Notes: generated by a model from the letters alone, not told the origin. A stretch of DNA of 64,000 nt from Plantago ovata (GCA_028274465.1 CM051455.1:69050985-69114984), one strand, 5' to 3'. Positions 31,221 to 43,890 are shown, counted from the stretch's first letter. Program-made: numbers and translations.

Positions 31221-34200
31221 TTGGCTTGTGGGAGCAAGGATCACAAGATTAGCCACTGTCCGAACCGTCATGCCATTGTCAAGGGAGGAAGACCAGGAGA
31301 CTATGCTCCGAGAAATGATGGAAAGGGTACTATGGCGAAGCCCCGAGTTTTCAGCATAGGCGGTCATGAAGTTCCTGACACCGCTAATGTGGTTGAAGGT
31401 ACGCTACTGATCGCTCAAACTTCTTCTAAAGCTTTATTTGATCCTGGTGCTACGCATTCATTTATTGCTGAAGTATTTGCTGAGTCACTCGTTTTACCAT
31501 ACAAAGTATTACCCTACGCTTTAGAAGTATGTACGCCTTTGGGAGCTAGTTTAATCACTAAGAAGTTCGTTGAGCGATGCGAGATTTCTATCCTAGGAAG
31601 AACTTTCCCTGCTGACCTTATATTTCTACCTCTATCAACCTACGATGTTATTCTGGGTATGGATTGGCTGTCCGAGCACTACGCGCAACTGGATTGTCGA
31701 ACCAAGGCTATATCCCTGGGAAAACCTGGAGAGGAGAAAGTCGTATGGAAAGGAGATAAGAAAAGGGATGAGAAGTTCCTACTGTCTGCCATGGAAGCTA
31801 GGAGGCTGTACGTGAAGGGTGCTACCTGCTTTTTGGCGTATCTGATCAATAAACCCAAAGATCAGCCAAAAATCGAGGAAGTCAGGGTGGTTAAGGAGTT
31901 CAAGGGTGTTTTCCCTGAGAAGCTGGATTCCGTACCCCCTGAACGAGAAGTGGAGTTTAGCATTGATCTGGTACCTGACACTGCACCTATATCGAAGTCA
32001 CCTTATAGGATGGCACCTGCTGAGCTTAAGGAGCTGAAGACTCAACTGCAAGATCTGGTGGATAATGGTTTTGTGAGACCTAGTTCTTCACCTTGGGGAT
32101 CACCGGTTTTGTTCGTAAAGAAGAAGGATGGTACTATGAGGATGTGCATCGACTATCGAGGCCTGAATCAAGTCACTGTCAAGAACAAGTACTCCCTGCC
32201 CCGTATTGAGAAACTTTTCGTTCAGTTGGAAGGTTCGAAGGTTTACTCAAAGCTTGATCTGCGACAAGGCTATTATCAAGTTAGGGTAAGGGAAGAAGAC
32301 ATACCTAAGACTGCCCTAAACTCGAGGTATGGTCATTACGAGTTCGTAGTGATGCCGTTTGGCCTTACGAATGCCCCGGCTGTGTTCATGGATTTGATGC
32401 ACCGAGTTTTTCAGCCGTATCTGGATCAGTTTGTTGTTGTTTTCATCGATGACATTCTCGTTTACTCAAAATCTGAAGAGGATCATGAGAAACATCTTCG
32501 AATTGTCTTGGAAACTCTTCAGAACAACAAATTGTATGCCAAATTCAGCAAGTGTGAATTTTGGCTAGATAAAGTAGCCTTCTTAGGGAACATTATCTAT
32601 GGAGAAGGTTTGGAGGTTGACCCATCGAAGATTGAGTCGATAGTCAATTGGAAGAGACCCGAATCTGTCACTGAAGTGAGGAGTTTTCTCGGTTTGGCTG
32701 GTTACTATCGCCGTTTTGTGAAGGATTATTCGAAGATAGCTGGTCCTCTTTGACAGGGAAAAATCCTAAGTTCGTATGGAGTGACAAGTGTCAGGAAAGC
32801 TTCGAGGAGCTGAAGAAGAGGCTGACCACTGCCCCTATACTAGCTCTTCCCGAGGGAACCAACGACTTTATAGTCTACACTGATGCTTCAAAGGAAGGTT
32901 TGGGTTGTGTACTGATGCAACGAGAAAAGGTGATCGCATATGCTTCGAGAAAGTTGAAGCCATATGAAAGAAATTACCCAACCCATGACCTTAAGCTAGC
33001 TGCGATAGTCTTTGCTTTGGGAAAGTGGAGACACTATCTTTATGGTCCTGAGTTCACTATCCTCACGGATCATAAGACCTTGAAGTATGTGTTTACTCAA
33101 AAGGAGTTGAACATGAGACAACGACGATGGATGGAATTTCTGGGCAATTACACTTGTACCATTCGATACCATCCTGGTAAGGCCAATGTGGTCGTTGATG
33201 CTTTAAGTCGTAGGGTACACGTGTCAAATCTCGAAGTATCCAAATTGTCGTGTATGTTCGCCAATATCACTTTGAGGTATGAGTTGGCAAGAAAAATTCT
33301 TGAGGCTCAAGTGCGTGATGAAGAGCTTCAAGATATTAAGGCACATATTACCGAACCTCGCAATGCGAAATTCTCTATTGATGAAGATGGAGCCCTAAGG
33401 TTTCAGGGTAGATTGTGTGTGCCTTCTGATGAAGAGCTTACACGACTAATTTTGGAGGAAGCTCATAAGTCTAAGTATTCGATGCATCCTGGAGGAAACA
33501 AGATGTACGAGGATTTGAAGAAGGTTTACTGGTGGACCTATATGAAACGAGATGTTGCACAGTTTGTGCAAAGTTTTTTGGTCTGCCAGCAAGTGAAGGC
33601 AGAGCACCAGAAACCGAGAGGTTTACTACAACCACTCGAGATTCCACAGTGGAAATGGGAGATGATCACTATGGATTTTGTGACTGGTCTACCGGTAGCT
33701 AGGGGTGGTTTTGATAGTGTTTGGGTTATTGTCGATAGGTTGACAAAATCGGCACATTTTCTACCTGTTAAAACCACTTACACATCCGAGAAGTTAGCCG
33801 AAGTCTATCGCGATGAGATAATCAGGCTTCATGGCACTCCGGTGAGCATTGTATCTGATAGAGATCCGAAGTTTGTCTCGAGATTTTGGAAGCAAGTACA
33901 TGAAGGCTTAGGTACTAAGTTGAATTTTAGTACCGCAACACATCCGCAGACAGATGGTCAATCCGAAAGGACCATTCAAACTTTAGAAGATCTTCTGAGA
34001 TTGTGTGTGCTGGATCACCAAGGAAGCTGGGCACAGCATTTGCCATTGGTGGAGTATGCTTATAACAACAGTTATCAAGCATCGATTGGTATGGCACCGT
34101 TCGAGGCGCTGTATGGTCGGAAGTGTAGATCACCACTGTACTGGGATTTGGAGGACCGAATTTCTACCCCAGTAGCTGGAGAGAGGTCCCTCAATGAGAT

Positions 34201-34760
34201 GATACAAGAAACCTTGGAAAAGGTTAGACTTATCCGAGATCGATTGAGAATTGCTCAAAGTCGACAGAAGAGTTACGCCGATAATCGTAGGCGAGATCTG
34301 GAGTTTGAAGTTGGTGATTTTGTCTTTCTCAAGCTATCTCCGAGAAAGGAAATTGTTCGTATGGGTCGTCGAGCTAAACTGAACCCTCGATATGTGGGTC
34401 CATACGAGATCATTGAGAGAGTTGGCATTGTAGCTTATCGGTTGCAACTGCCCAATACTATTACTGGAATTCATAATGTGTTCCATGTATCTCAACTGAA
34501 GAAGTATTATCCGGATCCGTCGCACGTGATTCAACCCGAGGAAGTGACCATTGAGGAGGATTTGTCTTATGTGGAGCAACCGGTTCGTATTATTGAACAG
34601 AAGGTACAACAGCTCCGTAATCGGCAGATCAAGCAAGTAAAGGTTCTGTGGAGAAATCATCAGTATGAGGAGGCAACCTAGGTAAGCGAGGATGACATGC
34701 GCCGGCAGTATCCCGAGCTCTTCAACTTTTCAAGTGAGAATTTGGGGACCAAATTCTTTT
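31221..34760 (+). pseudogene. Tekay pol: protease, RT, RNase H, integrase, chromodomain remnant
   Basis: Frame 31221-32753 carries the protease ([14 protein letters not shown] near 31434; the usual DSG is DPG) and RT with [30 protein letters not shown] and the catalytic [10 protein letters not shown] at 32442. A small deletion near 32750 shifts the frame. 32750-34681 carries RNase H (YTDASKEGLGCVLMQ; YPTHDLKLAA, where the family has DLEL, so the probable catalytic Glu is Lys) and integrase (SMHPGGNKMY; SFLVCQQVKAEH, which lacks the first Cys of CxxC; MDFVTGLP; SDRDPKFVS; THPQTDGQSERTIQTLEDL). The end is a chromodomain (VKVLWRNHQYEEAT) cut at a conserved Trp by TAG at 34679. This C-terminal type marks the Tekay clade. 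Non-functional. Confidence 0.95.
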
Positions 34761-34774
34761 AAGGGGGGAAGGGG
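34757..34774 (+). other. Polypurine tract of the Tekay element
   Basis: ttttaaggggggaagggg lies directly before the 3' LTR start at 34775. Confidence 0.9.
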
Positions 34775-37217
34775 TGTAACACCCCGTCTTTTTTAATTAT
34801 TTATTTATTTATTTAATTATTATTTTATTATTTAATTATTTATTTTAGTTAATTAATTATCAGAGTAAATTATTTATTCGATAATTATTTAATTAATTTC
34901 GCGTAAGTTAGTTCATTTCGTTTCGTTTGGATCGAGCTGGACTTTCTGATCTGTTTAGCCCTTTTTGGCCCAATTCTTAGCCCGGTCAAATGGCCTGTTG
35001 ACCAGCCCATTACTAACCTAACCCTAACCCTAGCCTGACCCATCTCTTTTCTCATTCTCAGCCGTAACAACAAGTTAGAGAGAAAGAAAGAGAGTTTAGA
35101 AAGGAAAGAAAAGAAAAGAGAAAGAAAAAGAGAGAAAGAGAGTTTGTTTCGCCGCCTGTTCGATCGATCTGATCACCGCCGCCGTACGTCGCCTCCGTCT
35201 GACGCCGCCGCATTCACCTTGCCACCGAGACGCTCTGTTCTGTTCTGTCAATTGCCGCGCCTGCTCGTTCGCCATCCGCACTGTCCCGTGTCGCCGCCGC
35301 CTGTTTGCCGTTGTCGCCGCGCCTGAGTCGCCGCGGTCTCTGCCTCCGTCCGCGCCGTTCCGCCACTGTCTGTTCTACTGTGTCGTTCGATCGATTTCGC
35401 CTGACGATTTGCCGCCGCCGTTCGATCGATTTCGTCCGCCGCCAGTCCTTTCTATCTCGATCGGTAAGAGATCTCGGTTCCTTCTGATCTCTCCGTTTCA
35501 AATTCGATTTTGGATTACGAATTCGATTTGAATCTCGGTTTTAATTTTCCTTTCTTCTTAATTCATTCGATTGCAGATTGTTCAACCTTTATTTCGATTT
35601 GAAGGTAAATCTCGTTCCTTTACTGTTGCTCTCGTATTCTCGTATTCTGTTTGGACTTTTTGCCTTGGACTATTTTACCCTTGATCGATCTGACCTTGTT
35701 ATTTGATTCGAACCGAGAACCGGGACTTAGGTTGCTAGATTGTAGTTACTGTTTGCTGGACTTGTGAACTTATTGACCTCGTATGTTGACTTTGTTTTCC
35801 TGATTGACCTCGAAAGGACTTTTGGACCTTGTTGTTACTGTTTTGGAATTTTGTGGACTGATTTGGGAAACCTAAAAACCTAAAGGACCTTTTTGCAGTT
35901 TTACCTTTGACCGTTGTTGACTAACAGTAAGCTTTTCTCGTAAACCTTTGTATTCTGTGAGGACTGTTAAGTGTTTGGAAAACTTCTGGTTTGTTTGTAC
36001 TGTCTGTTTTTGAAAAGGGGTTATTTTGCAATTTACCACTGAGGGTATTTTCGTAATTTCCAGAATCTGAAAACCGAAAGAGTTTCTGAAAATGTTTCAA
36101 ACTTAGTTTCTGTTTTTGTAAGTTAGTATTGACTTGACTTGCTAGCCTAGTTGGTTAGGTCCCTGCTTGATTAACTTAGAGGTCCCGTGTTCGAACCCCG
36201 TCCGTTCGACTTCTAAAGTGTGTTTAGTACCTTCTTGTTAGGTTCTCCTTTGTTCGTTAACCCGTAAAAGCTCGTTACTCGTTGAAGGTCTTTTGCTCGC
36301 AAGTTAAGGTGAGTGTTCATCCCTAAACCTATTATTTCCGAAAAACTAGAAGGATATGTGACAACTTGTACTATTACTTATACTGTTTTACTGTATGCTT
36401 CCGCGTAAAAGTATAAGTCCTAAATATGACTTTTACATTTCTGTTTATTGCTACTCTGTTCTGGACTGACCTTTCTGCAGGAACACCTCTCGGTGTTAAT
36501 TATTTGTATCTGTTGTTCTGTATCTGTGCTGTTTCTGTGTGACCGGTCGATTAGGTTGTGATTAGGTAGGCTTGGGTAGTGGAGGACTATCGGGTTTGCT
36601 TGATTATGGCCTAGTCTATTCCCTTTTAGGCGCGAGGCAGAAGTCGCTGAGGTCTATTAGGGTCGTAGGATCTGTTTCCCCAAAGTACACGGGGGTTTCT
36701 GTTTCTGTCCGGAGTTGTGCACCCTCTGGAGGGAGTTATAAGGGCATTCTGGGAGTAGGAGCAATAAGGCGGGCTGCACCAACGGTCTACAACGTATCTG
36801 TTCTGTTAATCTGTTATATGTGTTCTGTTCTGTTTGCTCGTTTTTCTGAAAAGGATTTTGATTTTAAAGCTGTTTGCTTCCTGTTTTAACTTAGAACCTC
36901 ACTGAGATCCTTTATCTCACACTCTCTTGCTTTCAAAATTCCTTCCTTCCAGATGCTGCTGAGGATGTGCGTGACTAGGATGCCAGCGACTGAGAGAAGG
37001 GTCTGGGGTGTCATGGGTTTCTTTTTCAAAATAAGAAGATGAACTTTTACTGTCTTCATTCGTTGTTTCATTTGAACTTGAGTTGTCGTTGGATATTTGT
37101 TTATTTCTGTTAGCGTCAAAGATTATTTTGGCATTAATTGTCGACCGTTGCTATTGAAGTTATTTTTGATTTTCTTTTTCGAGAAATTATTTTGTTTTCA
37201 AAACCGGTACCGTTACA
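34775..37217 (+). repeat. 3' LTR of the Tekay element
   Basis: About 2.44 kb, pairs with 26638-29141. By eye, differences are scattered substitutions and a few short deletions (for example near 35205, 35295 and after 36200). Confidence 0.94.
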
Positions 37218-37902
37218 TTAGTAACTTTGTATCTCACCTTTTTCATACTCTATCTTTCAATTCAATTATGTTTTCATCTATGATTGCTTGTGTTGATTTC
37301 GATTTTGATATGAGTAGCTAAGTTTCTAGTTGGTGATAGTATGTAAATTCATAGCTAGGGTTCATATTGTGCATGATTGAGTTTCTGAGTCTTTTACTTG
37401 TATAATTGATTTATTCGATTCTTAAATCCGACTAAGCCAAATATCTTCGTATGAAAGTGTTAGAAACACTAGGACAATTCAAGATCATCGATTCAATAAT
37501 TATAATTATCAAGTACTGCTTGAACTAAGCCTGACAACCTTAGCCAAGTATTAGTATAGATAGGAAGCTTTCAAAATACACGTCTACAAATCTGTCTTTT
37601 GGTGTTTGTTAACTCGAATTACTTTTAAAGCAGTACGCGTTGCACTTTCATGCATAATTAGAACCCGATGCTTAGAATGAGCATACTATCACCAGCTCTC
37701 ATCATATATTGTCAAGTCAAGCTAAGTTAAATTTGTTTTCTGAATTTATATAGTAGTTATTGTAGTTAAATCTAGTAAAGTCCCTAGAGATCGACACTCG
37801 AGGTCATCTTACCTCTACACTACGTGTTTTGTGTAGTTGTGAGTTGCCCTTTGGCTAAAACAAATTTATTTGATTGTTCGAGTCTGACAATCTCGTTCAT
37901 CA

Positions 37903-39280
37903 GCAAGTGCTTATTACTTTTCAGTAATGAGTTTGCTGATACTTAAAAACAGAGTGCGAAAGTCTTTTACAATAAGTGCTTTTATCAGAGAGCTAGTTTC
38001 AGCAAGTGAGCAGAGTAACAAAGTACGAAAAATGTGACTTGCTGAAAAATAAGTGTAGTAAAGTAAATTACACAAACACTTTTATAGTGGTATCTGAGAG
38101 TGGCGTAATCTCTCAACTAATCCACTTTGTTATTTCCAGGAATGAATCCACTATGATAAGATATGAGGTTCCTTACAAATCCTATCACTAATGATTCTCA
38201 AAAACCAAAGCACACTTGCCTTGTTTCCAACCTAAACTAGAGAACTATAACCTTGTTCTCCACCAAACTTGGAATTATAATCAGCAACACTATGCTTGAT
38301 TAATTCCCCCTGAATTTCACGCCTGTAAAGAGTGTTTATCAGTTAGAGAGGTTTGGGATGAGATGACTTGAATATAACTTTTCAGCTATAACAAGTTATC
38401 TAAAGAAACACAACTTGTAATACTTTGCAGTAAGCAAGTTTGTTGTTTTTGGTGTCAATACTTGTTGTTGTTCCAACGAAAGAAAACTTAACTAATTTCT
38501 TAGCCGTGAATGTTCTACTTCTTCACAAGTATCTTTTTTTTCAAGCTTAAGTCTTGGAACGGATCAATATGCAGTAGAGAGTAGAGAAGGATTTGAGTGT
38601 TTAAAGCACAAGTGAGAGTTTGATCACGTTGTTGACACACTTTCTACTCTTGCCTGATGACCTCTATTTATAGTGTCTCAAGGGAGCCGTTTGAATTTCA
38701 AATTCTAAGGCTTTGTACCTTAAGATGTCACTATCTTGCTTTTGTACTTTCAGCAGCGTTCTTCATTTGTCTTCTTGTCTTCATGTTCTTCGCGTGCTTA
38801 CTTTGCATTTAATGTTCTTTTGAATCAAATTCAAATATGAACGTTGGAGCCAAAATGCAAGTACTCTTCAGCAAGGAGGTCACATATGTTGTCAACAAGT
38901 GGTCAATCTCAGTTTCAGCAAGCACAACCTACTCTGTCATATAGATTTTCACTTATGCAAGTTGTTGCTGAAATTCTAACTTTCTGAAGCAACATGTGCC
39001 TTTGTAGATACCTTTCTCAGAATTCTTCTAAGTCTTCAGTCTTCGAATCTTCAACATTCTGAGTGGTTCTAGGTCTTCAATAGTTCGTTCGTAAAAACAA
39101 ATTACATCATCAACAAGTTTAAGAACCTAACTAGTACCTACACTAAGTCTTTCAACAAACGTTCCTTTTTTACAATGTCCTTAAAATTCTAAATTCCTAT
39201 GGACCTTAAGAGTACTAATTACTGGACTTCCCTTAATTTAGCATGGTTAATTGGTCATCAAAATTACAAGTTTGCTAACA
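37903..39280 (-). repeat. 5' LTR of Sirevirus 1, outer part
   Basis: Resumes with gcaagtgcttattacttttc and ends CTAACA at 39280, followed by GTTCA, the TSD partner of ATTCA at 12955. Matches 13065-14449. Confidence 0.93.
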
Positions 39281-39610
39281 GTTCAAAACTATAGAATGGT
39301 CAAACAAAGGGAAGTAGCATTCTATATTCGTTAAAACGTAACTATAAGCCATCCAAATTCTTTTAAAAGTGCAGGATGAAAACTAGAGCTGAAATAATCT
39401 CAATCATGCTTAGATGCTTAAGAATACCTCTTAAAACCACATCATACGTCCTTACAACCACAATCTCACGTTTCATCAATTACAAAAGATTAAAACCACA
39501 TCATATGCCGTTAAAACCACAATCTCACGTTTCATCAATGACAAAAGCTTAAAACCACACAGAAAATGCTTAAAAGTAGTTAGGAACATACAGAATTGCT
39601 GCTCAGGCTT
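39281..39610. repeat. Continuation of the 'ttaaaaccac' repeat field
   Basis: Words such as cttaaaaccacatcat and two copies of aaccacaatctcacgtttca (about 39459 and 39511) continue the field interrupted at 12959. It matches the state of the locus before Sirevirus 1 inserted. Confidence 0.75.
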
Positions 39611-39800
39611 AACTTCTTCGAATACTTTCAACATCAGATGCACATTGCTCTTCAAAACCACAAATCAGTTGCTTCATGCTTTTGCGAAACTGGATTTGAA
39701 CGTTTTGTAAGAACGTGAGGATCACAATCCGGTACCTGCAACACAAAGTTAAGCCAACTGTCGAGCTCAATGTAGAGATCAATGTTGTCACAACAATGCA
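39611..39800 (-). other. Possible exon of an unrecognised minus-strand gene
   Basis: The minus strand has an open stretch reading FLQNVQIQFRKSMKQLICGF then EEQCASDVESIRRS, compositionally unlike the repeats beside it. It may belong with the candidate gene start at 40797-40965 and the candidate last exon at 11856-12040. No domain is recognised. Confidence 0.22.
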
Positions 39801-39907
39801 AACAACACTGACTCAAGAACTCTGTAAAACATAAACTAATACACAACAGAAAAGTAAAGAACACAGCAGGTTTCTTCTCGTGCGCATTTATAAATAATAT
39901 ACCACGG

Positions 39908-40495
39908 TGTCTCAAGGCTAAAATCTTTTATTCCAAAAAGATGACAAATCCTGCGTTTGATCTTTCTGATGAAATCTCAAACTACAAAGTATCAAGACTA
40001 TGATTACAAACTCGTAACCTATTCTAGCATAAATCAACCTGACTGAAAGCTAGAGTATAACTTGATACAAAATTCGAAATCTAACAACTTTAGAATGATA
40101 GTATACATATAAGGCTCAAGAGCTGTTACAATTTCTTCAAGACTTCATTCCTTTATATAGTAGTTGTGGGCGTCCAGGTTCTTCATTGAGGAATGAATCC
40201 TAAAGACTCCTTGACTGTCTTGTGTGGATAGGATTTCGAACCACTTGAGATCTTTAAAGTAAATCCGGCTTCTTCTTAGTTTAACTAGTATTAGGACTTC
40301 TGAGACCAAGTAACTAGGTCACAGGCCCTCATTAGTCCAAACCTAGTTAAACTCTTCAACCTCCAATAGCATAGCCATTCCTTATCATATCAGATCTTAA
40401 TATCTTTCCTATCTTCATTAGGATGATCAACACTTGACTTCTCTTGACCTTATCCATCTTGATCTTTAATATCATGCACACATTAAATAATTACA
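39908..40495 (-). mobile_element. Probable LTR, ends uncertain
   Basis: Read on the minus strand it has an LTR-like layout: TGTAATTATTTAATG start, a TATA-like ctactatataaagg (about 40155), then aataaaagattttagcc near a TTGAGACA end. No PBS, PPT or TSD was found. It interrupts the candidate minus-strand gene between 40799 and 39800. Confidence 0.35.
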
Positions 40496-40796
40496 GCTAT
40501 GGAACTAATTAAATTAGTGAATAAAGACAAAATCGAAATACAAGATATATCTAACAATATCCAAGTGCAGTCTTCCAATGTTGCGCTCAATGTCAAGTTC
40601 AATGTTAACACAACATTAGACATGACATTGCTGACAACAGCCGCACTTACACGTTTTATCAACAAATCAGAAGGTATAGCATTCGGAAATCAGTAAATAG
40701 CAGCTTAATTCATAAAACACGCACAAACACACTAATTTCTCAGATTTTTTGAAGTAGAACAGAAGCAATGGTGTGAATTTTTACCCGATTGATGTC

Positions 40797-40965
40797 CATT
40801 GAAGCTCTATTGGTTGAGATTTGATGGATACCCGTCTCACAGTAAAGATTCCGACGAGCACGATCGATTTGGGGAGAATTTCGCGTGAAACACTATGTAG
40901 CACCTTTTGTGTCTATTTTGAGTCTCTATCTTATTTGTGCGTTTCTGAGAAGTTATTTATAGTAG
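40797..40965 (-). promoter_or_regulatory. Possible promoter, 5'UTR and start of a minus-strand gene
   Basis: Minus strand shows a TATA-like ctataaata (about 40960), a leader of about 120-150 bases and an ATG at 40799 starting MDINR, followed by a GTAAAA donor-like sequence. The coding part is tiny and unassigned. The layout fits the first exon of a gene whose later exons were scattered by insertions, but could be chance. Confidence 0.25.
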
Positions 40966-41196
40966 CGAGTTTTTTCGTTTTTGTGGTCAAAACAGGTTTT
41001 TTGTTTTGAATTGTGGTTTTTGAGCTAAAACCCAGTCCTTTCCTACATGGTAGGAAAGATTTTCCTTACCATATACTTACTCCTTTACAATTATATACCA
41101 ACCCGATTCGGTCAAACCTACTAATTAATTGTATACAAATTTATCTCATCACATATGAATACCCCATGTACCCCCTCCCACCCCACCCCACTATCA

Positions 41197-42449
41197 TGAT
41201 AAATGCGGATTTGTCGGGTTCTGGTTCAGTCAAATATATTTATTATTTAGCCAAAGGCAATTCACAACTACAACGAAAACCGTAGTGTAGAAGTAGAATG
41301 ACCTCGAGTGTCGTTCTCTCAGGACTATAACTAGCTTTATCAAATCTAATTTAGAATATAAAAACAGCAGACAGATAGCAAAGGGGTTTCTAGCAGATAA
41401 TGGAGATTGGTGATAGTATGATCCTTCAAAGCATAACGGGTCGATAATCATGCGTAAATTCCTCGGTCTTGCATGGAGATCTTTGATCAATCTAATGTCC
41501 TGTTGCAATTATTAAGCACTACGAAGATAATGGTTCTGACAAGTCAATCTCTATTGTCCTATTGTGTTCCGTAACTATTCAACACTACGAAGATAAACAT
41601 GCGTATAGGTCGACGAGGGTCCAATTGTGCATAATAATTAATACAACATACGAGAATTTAGGTTGAGCCTGATCAACGAAATAAAGCAATAACACGGAGT
41701 ATAATGTGCGATATAGCCATTAGCATGATTATCTTCCCTTCGCTAAGAATTCACATACTACCACCAACAATAAGTTTAGCTACTCATAATCGGCATGCAA
41801 TCAACAGAAATCATAGAAGAAAACATGTTGAAAGATAAATAAAAATAAGTAGAATAAACTATAAGATACAATGTTACCGAAGGTTGTCAATCTCCGAAGA
41901 ATTGCGATCCTACAAGCTCCAAACTGCTATGAAAAAGTGTCCACTAAGCTACGAACCCCCAGAACAGGCTTTGGGAAGTTCCTACCTAAAACTACAGAGA
42001 AAGGTGAGAAAGTAGGTCTGGAAAAGTATGAATTTCGGAGAAAATCTGAGCAACTATATATAGGCCTCGAATAAGTGTGGGGCGGTTCGCCCCAGAGAAA
42101 ATCTCGCGGAATTCCGCGTTTTCGACGCGTTTTTGGATTTCTTCCCCTTTTCGGACTCGGTTTCTAACTTCTAGTGGCCTTCTAACCTCCAGATTCGACC
42201 CATAGACTCCAAATCCTATCCGGAAACCTTCAGATACTCCAAATAGGCTTCTGGAACAACAATTCCTTGTCAACTTCAATATAATTGCCCGGAAATCCTC
42301 GATTTTCAACCAAAACCTGTAAAATAAAATCTAAAGGGAAACGTGACACTATTCTAATAAAATGCACTAAAATATAGCTAAATTAACATAGAGGATAGCT
42401 AAAATAGGTGAAAAAGACTCAAATGAAAGTGTAAAATACACATTCATCA
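41197..42449 (-). mobile_element. Solo Athila-type LTR
   Basis: This is the complement of the Athila-type LTR: it ends with tacacattcatca at 42449 and starts TGATAAATGCGGATTTGTCGG at 41197, matching the end of the Athila-B LTR (cgacaaatccgtgttcatca). The flanks are TATCA (41192-41196) and CATCA (42450-42454), a TSD with one mismatch. There is no internal sequence. It keeps the GC box (ggggcggttcgcccc near 42082) next to a TATA element ctatatatagg at 42053. Confidence 0.9.
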
Positions 42450-42739
42450 CATCACTAAAATACAAATTATGAAACATGTGTGGGGGATCCATCAACCCCA
42501 CCACAATCGTTACAAAATCTTTTTTCGAACAAAATTGTTACTCCAAGTTATTTTGAAAGAACACCTTATAAGAAAACTATAAATTTATGATGAATTACAT
42601 ACATGGTCAGTTTCGTGATCATAGTTCATCCCATCTTCCGGTGAGCTTCTTCAGTTTTCAAGAGTTCAGCTCATCCATTTGTCTATGATTAAAACTCAGA
42701 GTCTCATAATACTTCATGCTTATAATTTTTGAGTGTTAT

Positions 42740-43609
42740 TGTTGATGGGTAAATTATTAAATCCTTCTAATGCGTTCTAGGGCGACCCTCTTGACTTTTG
42801 TCTCCTTCCATTGCAAGTAATGTCCTGAAAATAACTTGAGGGGGAGGTTAGTAACGGTTTTTCGGTTTGTCTAGTGATCAAACCGGATAATCGACTTTAC
42901 GGTTAGAGGGTTGAAAGACACTCTAGTGTATATAGTATGAAAGTAGGTAAGATATTGATTACCTTTAGGGGTGGATGGTGTCCCCTATTTATAGTATTTC
43001 CCAAATGGTGATAAAGCTCATGAGATTGCGCCAAGTGTAAGGCCATGATTGAACATCAAAGGCTAAAAGCCCATTAGTTGGCTTAATGGGCCTGGCCCAC
43101 GTACCAATTAGGGTTTCCACAAGGCTAAGTAGGTAATTTCACGCTTCATGGAACGTTCCAGTTTCGTCCCGTATTTGTATCCGACATGGTGTCCGATACA
43201 CGGTCCGAGATGACGTCCGATATACGGTCCGAGACCCAGCGGCAATATGTACTACGACTGACGTGTATATATCCTTCTTAGAGTCCGACTTAAGAGCGTC
43301 TCGCGTGATCAGTCCGATACCAAGAAGTGTGTCGGACAACTTTTTTTAGGTACTCCGATATTTTAATTGTCTCGCTTGGTCCGAGTCCGACATGAGTAAG
43401 TGTGTCGGACACCTAGATTCTGACCGTGGTCCTTGGAAACATACTACTCGTGCAGTATGTCGGACGACGGTTCCGAGTAGAACTTATCTGAGAGCGATCT
43501 TATTAGTCGGACTAGCGCTCATGTGTCGGACATGTGTGCCCTAAATGTTGGACTTGTGTCAAGCTAAGTCGTCTCTTTGTTCGTACATCGAATCGGACAT
43601 ATTTCAACA
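42740..43609 (-). repeat. Tat-like LTR, related to 664-1842
   Basis: It begins TGTTGATGGG and ends TTTCAACA, forming a TGTTGA...TCAACA inverted terminal pair. It shares blocks with the LTR at 664-1842 (aaccgga..atcgactttacg; tgattaccttta; ggctt.atggg). To the right lies tccccctag, a PPT-like tract on the minus strand about 11 bases from the end, so this may be the 3' LTR of a minus-strand element. No PBS at the left and no clear TSD. A cluster of tccgaca/tcggac words fills 43160-43560. Confidence 0.55.
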
Positions 43610-43890
43610 TTAATATATGTCCCCCTAGTTTTCAAGTATTTTGGTACAAGATAGTGTGTAACTATTAGTATAGTCCGAGTTCCTTGTAATTCGTACTATT
43701 TTTGAGGTCGAAAATTTTCTAAGTTTTCGTCCGAGTTCATAAGTACTCCAATCCTCCTCTTTTCATTCCATTCCCCCCTCTCCTTTTTATAGTCCGAGTA
43801 ACTTAATACTCAGAGTATAAAAAGAGATATTTTGAATTTTGAAATGTCAAAATCCGGGTTTTAGTATTACTTCTTTCGTCCGACTTAGTG
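43610..43890 (-). other. Probable 3' internal remnant of the Tat-like element
   Basis: Short AT-rich stretch with repeated gtccgag words, cut off by the Sirevirus 2 LTR at 43891. No coding capacity is seen. Assignment rests on position beside the PPT-like tract. Confidence 0.35.

Larger units (their letters stand above)
26638..37217 (+). mobile_element. Full-length Tekay-type chromovirus (Ty3/gypsy)
   Basis: LTRs 26638-29141 and 34775-37217 both begin TGTAACACCCC and end CCGTTACA. The TSD is GTAGT (26633-26637) versus TTAGT (37218-37222), one mismatch. The order is LTR, Met-tRNA PBS, a small leader ORF, gag, protease, RT, RNase H, integrase, chromodomain remnant, PPT, LTR. The LTRs are nearly identical by eye apart from small indels, so insertion is relatively recent, yet gag and pol are disrupted. 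It is inserted in the Athila-like solo LTR. Confidence 0.95.
26028..37902 (+). mobile_element. Solo Athila-like LTR, split by the Tekay element
   Basis: The LTR halves are 26028-26637 and 37218-37902 (about 1.3 kb together). They begin TGATGACAATGTTTTTTACAC and end CTCGTTCATCA, as in the Athila-type LTRs at 48882, 53755 and 57224. The TSD is TCAAG versus GCAAG in the Sirevirus LTR. There is no PBS or internal region between the halves other than the Tekay element, so it is a solo LTR. It is a diverged variant: the GC boxes near 26350-26400 read like gccaggcggtccgcc and precede ctatatataa at 26424. Confidence 0.88.
12960..39280 (-). mobile_element. Sirevirus 1 (Ty1/copia), interrupted by nested insertions
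   Basis: A minus-strand copia element with LTRs at 12960-14449 and 25885-39280 (the latter interrupted by 26028-37902). The TSD is ATTCA (12955-12959) versus GTTCA (39281-39285), one mismatch. In element order it has LTR, PBS for initiator Met tRNA, gag, protease, integrase, RT, RNase H, a long third ORF, PPT and LTR. The AAAAAGGGGGAAA PPT preceded by CATC and the ORF between pol and the 3' LTR are the marks of the Sirevirus (SIRE/Maximus) lineage. Without nested DNA it is about 14.4 kb. All ORFs carry stops or shifts. Confidence 0.92.
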
